Part shown: positions 1 to 5,197 of the stretch, piece after piece | Numbering within the stretch: position 1 is the stretch's first letter | Layout of the letters: every line of letters begins with the position of its first letter | Assembly: GCA_934202505.1 (NCBI GenBank) | Contig: CAKPXW010000070.1 | Span: forward strand, 1-9,055 | Origin: an uncultured Bacilli bacterium | GTDB taxonomy: Bacteria; Bacillota_I; Bacilli_A; RFN20; CAG-631 | Reading direction: 5' to 3' | DNA: 9,055 nt | Position numbers and translations under genes: made by a program | Notes under the pieces: generated by a model | What the model saw: only the letters and a program-made list of their open reading frames with translations | Database searches by the model: none | Told to the model about the DNA's origin: nothing

Positions 1-635
1 GTATGCCAGTATTATTTAGACTGAATAATGAAATGAATTCAGATTGGACAAGTTATTGTGGAATGCTTACTTTGTTAGATCCAGATATATTTATAGCGAC
101 TTGGGAAAGAATGGCCAAAATTTTTAAAGATAATGGTGTTGACAATGTGATTTATATTTTTAATCCAACATCAATATCTTGTCCATATTCTTCTTGGGGA
201 GAAGATATTTGCTATTTACCTTCTATGGAATATGTTCAAATCTTAGGACTTACAGCATATGAAATGAATAATTATACAAATGGTGAAAGTCCAGAATCTT
301 TTTATGAATTATATTCTGCTTTATATAGTAAAAATTTACCTTTTAAAGATTTTCCAGCAATTATTTCCGAATTTGCATGTGGCGCAGGAGGTGCTACAAC
401 TGGCAAACTTGGAAGAAATTCTTTTAGCCAAGCTTCTTGGGTTGAAGATATGTTTTTACTTTTAAATAATTCTAAAAATGTTCCATTTGTAAAACAAATA
501 AAAGGTGCAATTTGGTTTTCAGTAAATGATTATGATGGTAAAATCAGTAATTTTTTAGAATTAAATGAATTTTATAATAGTCTAACAATCGAAGTTTTTA
601 AAGAAGGATTACAAGTAAATAAATCATTAAAATAA
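1..635 (+). CDS. Clan GH-A, GH26-like glycoside hydrolase, C-terminal part (5' truncated by window edge)
   Basis: This is the C-terminal 210 residues or so of a retaining TIM-barrel glycosidase, probably acting on a beta-mannan or similar plant or microbial glycan. The frame is open to the left edge, so the ATG at 3 is most likely internal. Counting from it, the acid/base segment is PVLFRLNNEMNSDW (residues 2-15, Glu10) and the nucleophile segment is AIISEFACG (119-127, Glu123). The barrel strands VIYIFNP (49-55) and GAIWFSVNDYD (168-178) lie where the family places strands 5 and 8. The layout resembles GH26, but GH26 enzymes normally have His just before the acid/base Glu, and here it is Asn, as in most other clan GH-A families. 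Any signal peptide or binding module would lie outside the window. The histidine phosphatase follows after 13 nt, probably in the same transcript. The fold is fairly certain; the family number and substrate are not. Confidence 0.8.
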   Translation, partial: MPVLFRLNNEMNSDWTSYCGMLTLLDPDIFIATWERMAKIFKDNGVDNVIYIFNPTSISCPYSSWGEDICYLPSMEYVQILGLTAYEMNNYTNGESPESFYELYSALYSKNLPFKDFPAIISEFACGAGGATTGKLGRNSFSQASWVEDMFLLLNNSKNVPFVKQIKGAIWFSVNDYDGKISNFLELNEFYNSLTIEVFKEGLQVNKSLK

Positions 636-648
636 AAAGGAGAATACA

Positions 649-1365
649 ATGATAATATATTACATTCGTCATGGAGATCCCTGTTATGATCCTGATTCAT
701 TAACAGAACTTGGAATAAAACAAGCAGCAGCACTTTCTAAAAGATTGATTGATTCTTCTATAGATGATATTTATAGTTCTTCTTCAACACGTGCAATTCA
801 AACAGCAATGCCAACAGCAAAATTATATAACAAGGAAATTATTCAGTTAGAATGGGCGCACGAATCAATAGCTTGGGACTTTTTTGCTAAACCTGTTAAT
901 GGAAAAGGTAAAACTTGGATTTTTAGAATTCCTAAATATGTTGAAATGTTTGCTAAAGATGAAGTCTATGCGTTAAGAAATAATTGGTATGAGTATAATG
1001 AACTTGATGATGAAAATTTTAAGAAAGGTGTTAAATTTTATCAAGAAAAAGTCTATGATTTTTTAGAAACATTAGGTTATAAATATAATAAAGAAAAACA
1101 TGGATATGAACAAGTTTTTGAAAACAATAAAAAGATTGCTTTATTTGCTCATCAAGGATTTTTTATTGCGTTTTTATCTACAGTATTAGATATTCCTTAT
1201 CCACTAATTTCTTTACATTTTGATATGCAACATTCAGGAATGACAATTATTGATTTTCAAAATTTAAATGGCACTATTTATCCTAAGGTCTTACAATTAT
1301 CAAATGATTCTCATCTTTATAAAGAAAATATGGCAACCACTTATAATCATAAGTTTAAAATTTGA
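649..1365 (+). CDS. Histidine phosphatase family protein (phosphoglycerate mutase-like)
   Basis: A 238-residue member of the histidine phosphatase (PGAM-like) superfamily, which removes phosphate through a phosphohistidine intermediate. The N-terminal signature YYIRHGDP gives the catalytic His8 inside RHG. A second conserved segment, SSSTRAIQT (44-52), supplies the phosphate-binding Arg48. The C-terminal IALFAHQGF (163-171) supplies the second active-site His168. A relatively long insert (about 75-160) replaces the compact cap of the small broad-specificity phosphatases, and I cannot predict the substrate. There is no signal peptide, so it should be cytoplasmic. The ATG has a good site (AAAAGGAG, 636-643) 5 nt upstream. 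It sits 13 nt after the glycosidase, so the two are probably co-transcribed; a role on a sugar phosphate is possible but is inference. The gene ends in TGA, followed at once by a terminator. Confidence 0.88.
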   Translation: MIIYYIRHGDPCYDPDSLTELGIKQAAALSKRLIDSSIDDIYSSSSTRAIQTAMPTAKLYNKEIIQLEWAHESIAWDFFAKPVNGKGKTWIFRIPKYVEMFAKDEVYALRNNWYEYNELDDENFKKGVKFYQEKVYDFLETLGYKYNKEKHGYEQVFENNKKIALFAHQGFFIAFLSTVLDIPYPLISLHFDMQHSGMTIIDFQNLNGTIYPKVLQLSNDSHLYKENMATTYNHKFKI

Positions 1366-1371
1366 ATTTAA

Positions 1372-1399
1372 AATAAAAGGGCTAAGTAGCCCTTTTATT
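1372..1399. terminator. Bidirectional intrinsic terminator between convergent genes
   Basis: A perfect 12-bp stem, AATAAAAGGGCT (1372-1383) and AGCCCTTTTATT (1388-1399), closes on the 4-nt loop AAGT. The outer arms are A/T tracts, so the hairpin ends in a U-rich run on either strand. It lies 6 nt after the histidine phosphatase stop and 6 nt beyond the stop of the minus-strand membrane protein gene, so it can end both transcripts. Confidence 0.9.
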
Positions 1400-1405
1400 A
1401 AAATA

Positions 1406-1642
1406 TTATTTTTTATCATCAGATGTTAAGTAAATTATAGAAAGCCAAAGTGAAACAATACCAATTAATATACCAATAGTTGTTAAAATTACTTCTAGCC
1501 ACATTATATTATAATAATTTTTAATTAATATGCAGCCTACAAATCCTATACATGTAACTAGCCATGCCAAAATTAATACTAAGGCTCTTGTTTTCTTTGA
1601 TAAGCTTAAAAATTTTTCTGTCATAATTTTTCTTTTTTTCAA
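1406..1642 (-). CDS. Small protein with two transmembrane segments, unknown function
   Basis: I do not recognise this 78-residue protein. It has a lysine-rich N-terminus (MKKRKIMTEKFLSLSKKTR) and two hydrophobic segments (about 20-41 and 48-72) separated by a short loop with NYYN, and it ends in the charged tail TSDDKK. This suggests a hairpin in the cytoplasmic membrane with both ends inside. The start is uncertain. The chosen TTG at 1642 directly abuts AGGAAGGA (1643-1650), leaving 4 nt from the first AGGA. The in-frame ATG at 1624 lies 18 nt from the same site and would give 72 residues. It converges on the histidine phosphatase gene and shares its terminator. Its 5' side faces the repeat array at 1656-1951, so its promoter must lie in or beyond the array. 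The continuous hydrophobic pattern and the terminator support a real gene. Confidence 0.6.
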   Translation of the reverse strand: MKKRKIMTEKFLSLSKKTRALVLILAWLVTCIGFVGCILIKNYYNIMWLEVILTTIGILIGIVSLWLSIIYLTSDDKK

Positions 1643-1655
1643 TCCTTCCTAATGA

Positions 1656-1951
1656 GAGTAGGCGCAATCCACCCTCATTTGACAGACTCCACCATGAACA
1701 AATTTATTAAAGAATATTGAAAAAAGTGCGCAGATAACTTAAAAAGGGTAGACAAAGTCCACCCATATTTGACAGACTCCACCAATTTTAAGTCCATCTA
1801 CATTTGACAGACTCCACCAATATTAAATTAATAAAAATGAGCAGACGAAGTCCACCCATAATTTGACAGACTCCACCAATAAAACTCATATTTAATTGTG
1901 AAATAAAAACGAGTAGACAAAGTCCACCCATATTTGACAGACTCCACCAAT
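1656..1951. repeat. Array of five direct copies of a ~40-bp repeat, irregular spacing
   Basis: Five copies lie in the same orientation at 1656-1694, 1746-1785, 1791-1821 (diverged left end), 1839-1880 and 1911-1951. The core TTTGACAGACTCCACCA is identical in all five and begins at 1678, 1768, 1803, 1862 and 1933. The left half reads approximately AGACAAAGTCCACCC. Each copy is itself an imperfect head-to-tail dimer: on the minus strand the halves are GGTGGAGTCTGTC and GGTGGACTTTGTC. Spacers are A/T-rich, unrelated to one another and range from about 5 to 51 nt. The repeats are clearly richer in C than the surrounding DNA. Uneven spacers and absence of cas genes argue against CRISPR. Multiple transposase-binding repeats at the end of a decayed insertion sequence, as known for the IS21 family, is one possibility; no transposase gene is visible here. 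Confidence 0.85.
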
Positions 1952-2014
1952 GTTTTTATTCACCTTTATTTTAGCACTAATTTTTTTACATAGCAAATAA
2001 AAAAATATAAATTA

Positions 2015-2051
2015 CCAATAAAATTAATTTATTTAATGTATATATAATATA
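2015..2051 (+). promoter_or_regulatory. Predicted promoter of the ECF sigma operon, matching that of the lipoprotein gene
   Basis: CCAATAAAA (2015-2023), 13 nt, then TGTATATATAATATA (2037-2051). The same two blocks with the same 13-nt spacing precede the lipoprotein gene at 3567-3603 (9/9 and 14/15 identities; the 13 nt between them are not conserved). The second block contains TATAAT (2043-2048), so a housekeeping -10 is also possible, but no TTGACA-like -35 lies at the right distance. A match between a sigma gene and a cassette partner suggests autoregulation by the encoded ECF sigma factor; this is inference. Confidence 0.5.
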
Positions 2052-2075
2052 AAGAAATATCAAGGGGGTTATATT

Positions 2076-2591
2076 ATGGAAGATTTTTCTTCTTTACTTG
2101 ATAGATTAAAGAAAGGCCAAATGGAATATTTTGATATGTTTTATGAGCAAACAAAAAGCAAGGTTTTTTATATGGCGTTTTCAATATTAAAAGATTATCA
2201 ATTATCAGAAGATATTACTCAAGAAACATATTTAAAATTTTTAAAACATTTAAATAAAGTTTCAAACGATAAAAATGCTTTTTCTTATTTAATAGAAATA
2301 AGTAAAAATTTAAGTTTAAATCACTTGAAAAAAATAAAAAAATATGAAGATATAGATAATGTTAAATTGCCATATTATGATAATCATAGTATTAATCAAA
2401 AACAAATTGTAGATAATATGAAAAAAATTTTAAATGATGATGAATTTCAAATTGTTATTTTACATGTTATAAATGAGATGACTCACTTGGAAATATCAGT
2501 AATTAAAAACAAACCACTTGGAACAATTTTATGGGCATATAACAATGCTATAAAAAAATTAAGGAGGGAACTTGAATGGATAATAGAATAA
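2076..2591 (+). CDS. ECF-type RNA polymerase sigma factor
   Basis: A 171-residue sigma-70 family protein of the extracytoplasmic function type. It carries only regions 2 and 4, and its length is typical. Region 2 covers about residues 15-85: FYEQTKSKVFYMAFSILKD, then the polymerase- and -10-binding helix DYQLSEDITQETYLKFLKHL (40-59). Region 4 covers about 114-168, with the -35 recognition helix-turn-helix in THLEISVIKNKPLGTILWAY (136-155) followed by NNAIKKLRREL. The ATG has AAGGGGG (2062-2068) 7 nt upstream. Its last 16 nt overlap the next gene, whose strong ribosome binding site AAGGAGGG (2561-2568) lies inside this gene, so the two proteins should be made together in matched amounts. That arrangement, and a membrane-anchored partner, are standard for sigma/anti-sigma pairs. 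Target promoters are unknown, but its own upstream element recurs before the lipoprotein gene. Confidence 0.92.
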   Translation: MEDFSSLLDRLKKGQMEYFDMFYEQTKSKVFYMAFSILKDYQLSEDITQETYLKFLKHLNKVSNDKNAFSYLIEISKNLSLNHLKKIKKYEDIDNVKLPYYDNHSINQKQIVDNMKKILNDDEFQIVILHVINEMTHLEISVIKNKPLGTILWAYNNAIKKLRRELEWIIE

Positions 2592-3565
2592 AAGAAGAAA
2601 TTAAAAATTCAATTACAACTTATCAAATAAAAACTACTTCTCAAGATATTATGAATAAATATTATGCAAAGCAAAGTAAAATGAATTTTTTTAAAAAGAA
2701 AATTTTACTTCCTGTATCTTTTTTATGTGTATGTTCTATTATTGCTATTATTTCCATGGTTAATTTAATCAATAATAATCAAGATAAAATAATAGTAGAA
2801 AATCAAAGTAATAAATTAAATGATTCATCATTACTTGCAAACATTTCTCTTAAATTATCAATTGGAAAACAATTTATCGTGGAAAACGATAATAGTTTTT
2901 CTAAAAAAGCTAAGTTTAATAATAAAGTGACTGATGATGACTTTATGTATAGTGTGGAAAAAATTGAAAAAATATTTCCAACATATTCGGCATATTTAAA
3001 TGAAAAAGAAGGATTAGAATATTCTTTGAAAAAAGTGAAATTTACCTATTTAAATAATTCTTATCAATATCAATTAACAACTAAAGATGCAATTCTATAT
3101 TTAAATAATGATTTATCAAAAGAAGTAAAAAAATATAAAGAAGATATAGTTATTAACTTTAACGATGATAATTTTTATATTGGAGAATTAAAAATAAAAA
3201 ATAAAGATGATGAAGTAGAAACAGAAATTACGTATTCAATTGATGAATACACTTATAAAATTCAAAAAGATATCGAATCATTGTCATATGGCATTGAAAC
3301 AATAGTTTATAAAAATAATCATGAATTGTATAATTATTCACTTTCATTTGATTATGAAGATGATGAGTTTGAATTTGAATATGAATATGAAAATAAAGAA
3401 ACTGAATATGAAATAGAAATATCATTTAAAGAAAAGAAAGGTAAAATATTAATTGACTTTGAAGAAAAATCCAATGAAAGAAATTTAGATTTATCAGATA
3501 TAATTCTTACTTTAGAAAATAATAGTAGAATTTATGAATATGAAAATAAAAAAATTATAAAATAA
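2576..3565 (+). CDS. Putative membrane-anchored anti-sigma factor with acidic extracytoplasmic domain
   Basis: A 329-residue single-pass membrane protein, assigned mainly by position: it overlaps the ECF sigma gene by 16 nt. Residues 1-42 are a charged cytoplasmic segment (MDNRIKEEIKNSITTYQIKT and onward) that would hold the sigma factor. Residues 43-65 form one membrane helix (ILLPVSFLCVCSIIAIISMV). The remaining 260 residues should lie outside the membrane. No zinc-binding HxxxCxxC motif is present, so it is not a classical ZAS anti-sigma factor. The outer domain is rich in short strands with alternating acidic and aromatic residues, such as YEDDEFEFEYEYEN (260-273) and KDDEVETEITYSIDEYTYKI (210-229). 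Residues of about 186-296 look related to about 102-230 of the downstream lipoprotein. The ligand or stress sensed is unknown; acidic runs could bind cations, but this is speculation. No terminator is seen after it. Confidence 0.75.
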   Translation: MDNRIKEEIKNSITTYQIKTTSQDIMNKYYAKQSKMNFFKKKILLPVSFLCVCSIIAIISMVNLINNNQDKIIVENQSNKLNDSSLLANISLKLSIGKQFIVENDNSFSKKAKFNNKVTDDDFMYSVEKIEKIFPTYSAYLNEKEGLEYSLKKVKFTYLNNSYQYQLTTKDAILYLNNDLSKEVKKYKEDIVINFNDDNFYIGELKIKNKDDEVETEITYSIDEYTYKIQKDIESLSYGIETIVYKNNHELYNYSLSFDYEDDEFEFEYEYENKETEYEIEISFKEKKGKILIDFEEKSNERNLDLSDIILTLENNSRIYEYENKKIIK

Positions 3566-3566
3566 T

Positions 3567-3603
3567 CCAATAAAAACTCAATTATACTTGTATATATAGT
3601 ATA
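3567..3603 (+). promoter_or_regulatory. Predicted promoter of the lipoprotein gene, same element as before the sigma gene
   Basis: CCAATAAAA (3567-3575), 13 nt, then TGTATATATAGTATA (3589-3603), matching 2015-2051 with identical spacing. It starts 2 nt after the anti-sigma stop codon. The lipoprotein can therefore be transcribed both by read-through and from its own promoter, probably by the same polymerase form that transcribes the sigma gene. Confidence 0.5.
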
Positions 3604-3612
3604 GAAAGGAAA

Positions 3613-3648
3613 ATGATAGTAAAACTATCAAAAAAGGTAAAAATATGA
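3613..3648 (+). other. Possible 11-codon leader ORF and small hairpin before the lipoprotein gene
   Basis: An ATG at 3613 after AAAGGA (3605-3610) opens a short frame, MIVKLSKKVKI, whose TGA (3646-3648) overlaps the lipoprotein ATG (3645-3647) as ATGA, the usual form of translational coupling. The first half of this frame is also a perfect 7-bp hairpin, TGATAGT/ACTATCA around AAA (3614-3630). The lipoprotein's own site, AAAAAAGG ending at 3637, is weak, so coupling would matter. The spacing of the upstream site (2 nt) is short and the frame may be chance. Confidence 0.3.
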
Positions 3649-4436
3649 ATAAAAATTTAGTATTATTAACAATTAGCATTTTCGGTTTTTCAACTTCTCT
3701 TATAAGTTGCAATAAAGCAAATAATAAATTGATAAACAATCAAGATAACAATATATTAACTATAGAAGCTATAACAGCTATGGATTTACAAAATGGATTT
3801 AATTTAAATACAAAAAGAATGAAAAATCCATCAACTCCAACTTTTGATGTAGAAGAATTAGTAAATAAAACGAATGTTATTTTAAATACAAATATTTCTG
3901 TTGAAACATTTGATTCAGATAAAGAAAATTTTATTTTAAAACAAGTAGCAACTGTTAATGATTTGTCTTATACAATGTATTTTGATTCAAATTCAACTAA
4001 AGAAAAAGAAGATAAAATTAAAGAAAAATATTCAGGAATAGTAGTTTTTAATGAGCAAGAATATAAATTTTCTGCTTACAAAAAAACAGAAACTGAAGAT
4101 GATGAATATGAAGAAGAACTACATTTTAAATTGTTTATTAATGATTATTCAACAGTGTATGTAAAACATGAATATGAAAAAGAAGATGGAGAATATGAAG
4201 AATCTTTTTCTTATAAATATGTTGAAAACAATCAAGAAATAAAAAAATATAAAGTAAAAAAAGAAATTGAAGAAAGTGAAAAAGAAATAAAAATTGAAGA
4301 AGGGAATACAGAATATAAATTAACGTATTTTACGAAAAAAAGTGTTGATTATTTAGAAGTTAAATATAATGATGAAAAATATTTATATAAAGTAATTTTA
4401 AATGATAATGGAAATTATTTATATGAATTGATTTAG
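3645..4436 (+). CDS. Predicted lipoprotein related to the anti-sigma extracytoplasmic domain
   Basis: A 263-residue secreted protein with a type II signal peptide: MNKN, hydrophobic stretch 5-18, then lipobox LISC (19-22), so Cys22 would be lipidated and the mature protein anchored on the outer face of the membrane. The linker to about residue 40 is Asn/Lys-rich. The rest is strand-rich and highly charged, with acidic-aromatic alternation such as ETEDDEYEEELHFKLF, EYEKEDGEYEESFSYKY and KKEIEESEKEIKIEEG. About 102-230 aligns by eye with about 186-296 of the upstream anti-sigma protein: a GIVVFNEQEYKF-like strand pair, an acidic run, an EYKF/EYTY strand, then a second acidic run. I recognise no named family. 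It follows the anti-sigma gene by 79 nt and has the same promoter element as the sigma gene, so it is probably a regulon member. It could bind the same ligand as the anti-sigma protein or tune its signal. Confidence 0.75.
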   Translation: MNKNLVLLTISIFGFSTSLISCNKANNKLINNQDNNILTIEAITAMDLQNGFNLNTKRMKNPSTPTFDVEELVNKTNVILNTNISVETFDSDKENFILKQVATVNDLSYTMYFDSNSTKEKEDKIKEKYSGIVVFNEQEYKFSAYKKTETEDDEYEEELHFKLFINDYSTVYVKHEYEKEDGEYEESFSYKYVENNQEIKKYKVKKEIEESEKEIKIEEGNTEYKLTYFTKKSVDYLEVKYNDEKYLYKVILNDNGNYLYELI

Positions 4437-4437
4437 C

Positions 4438-4465
4438 AAAAATAGCTACGATTGTAGCTATTTTT
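4438..4465. terminator. Bidirectional intrinsic terminator after the lipoprotein gene
   Basis: A perfect 12-bp stem, AAAAATAGCTAC (4438-4449) with GTAGCTATTTTT (4454-4465), loop GATT, followed on the plus strand by one more T. On the minus strand the A-rich left arm becomes the U tract. It starts right after the lipoprotein stop and its last base is the first base of the MgtC-family stop codon (4465-4467), so one hairpin separates the two convergent operons. Confidence 0.88.
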
Positions 4466-5184
4466 TACCTTATTTCTTCGATAAATGAAACATATTCTAA
4501 GGTTTTAAGTCCATTAATTATATCGCTATGTTTTGAATACTTTTTTTCAACATCTGTTAAAGAAATTGTATAAACACTAAGTCCAGACCCAAAATATGAA
4601 TTATTTAATTCAATATCATCAATTTGAATATTTAATTTTCTTAATGTATAAATTAAATCTTGAAATTTTGTTTTATCATTAAGTTCAAGGTGAATTTCAA
4701 AATGATTTGATTTATCTTTTAAAAACATTTCAAGTTTTGGAAATATTGCAAGAATTATAATTAAAATTGCACATAATAGTATGGATATAAGATAATAACC
4801 AAGTCCTATAACAATTCCAAGAATTTGACATGTCCATAATCCAGCAGAAGTTGTTAATCCTTTTATTTGCTTCTTTGAACTAAATAAAATTGAGTTACCA
4901 CAAATTACTACACTTCCTAAAATTGCACAGCCTGAAAGAATAAAAAGTGATGAGCCAGTATATTCTTGAATGCACAAATCAAGTAACATAGTCATTGTCC
5001 CCATTAAAGTAATTAAAATAAATGTTCTAAGACCGGCAGAATGTCTTTTACTAGATCTTTCAAATCCAATAATTGATCCTAAAATAATGGCAAGTAACAT
5101 TCTAAAAATAATTGAAATTGTATTAAGTGTTGATAAAGTGTTTGATAATTTTCCAAGTGCATCAATAAAAAAGATATTATACAT
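4465..5184 (-). CDS. MgtC/SapB family membrane protein
   Basis: A 239-residue protein of the MgtC/SapB family, whose members are linked to survival in low magnesium, acid tolerance and control of membrane energetics. The N-terminal part has about four to five membrane segments. Family signatures are RMLLAIILGSIIGFERSSKR (28-47) running into HSAGLRTFILITLMG (48-62), and KGLTTSAGLWTCQILGIVIG (108-127). The usual glycine-rich GFLGAG segment between them is replaced by ILGSVVICGNSILF (88-101). Residues 160-239 form a soluble ACT-like domain (FEIHLELNDKTKFQDLIYTL onward), as in full-length MgtC rather than the short bacterial homologues. The ATG has AAGGAGG (5193-5199) 8 nt upstream; the TAA of the preceding antiporter gene falls in this site, with 13 nt between the genes, so translation is coupled. 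A metal-transport function is not proven for the family. Confidence 0.87.
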   Translation of the reverse strand: MYNIFFIDALGKLSNTLSTLNTISIIFRMLLAIILGSIIGFERSSKRHSAGLRTFILITLMGTMTMLLDLCIQEYTGSSLFILSGCAILGSVVICGNSILFSSKKQIKGLTTSAGLWTCQILGIVIGLGYYLISILLCAILIIILAIFPKLEMFLKDKSNHFEIHLELNDKTKFQDLIYTLRKLNIQIDDIELNNSYFGSGLSVYTISLTDVEKKYSKHSDIINGLKTLEYVSFIEEIR

Positions 5185-5197
5185 ATTTGTTTCCTCC

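Larger units (their letters stand above)
1643..2075. other. 433-bp intergenic region without a gene
   Basis: No convincing coding sequence on either strand. The left two thirds (to 1951) is the direct-repeat array. From 1952 to 2014 the sequence is plain A/T-rich DNA in which I see nothing definable. The right end (2015-2068) holds the presumed promoter and ribosome binding site of the ECF sigma gene. The promoter of the minus-strand membrane protein gene should also be here, but I could not identify it. Confidence 0.7.

Noticed and set aside
1876..1900. A third copy of the sigma-type promoter
   Set aside because: CCAATAAAA occurs here, formed by repeat copy 4 running into its spacer, and again at 7675-7683, but neither is followed by the TGTATATATA block. 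The left block alone is too A-rich to be specific.
1769..1939. The repeated TTGACA as a series of sigma-A promoters
   Set aside because: Each core contains a perfect TTGACA, but at 16-18 nt downstream the copies do not share a -10-like hexamer (for example GTCCAT after copy 2 and TTATTC after copy 5).
1656..1951. CRISPR array
   Set aside because: Spacer lengths run from about 5 to 51 nt, repeat length and left half vary, there is no dyad in the repeat, and no cas gene is present.
3228..3425. Minus-strand 65-codon open frame within the anti-sigma gene
   Set aside because: It is antisense to a well-supported gene, has a His/Ile-rich composition that mirrors the plus-strand acidic codons, and lacks a ribosome binding site in context.
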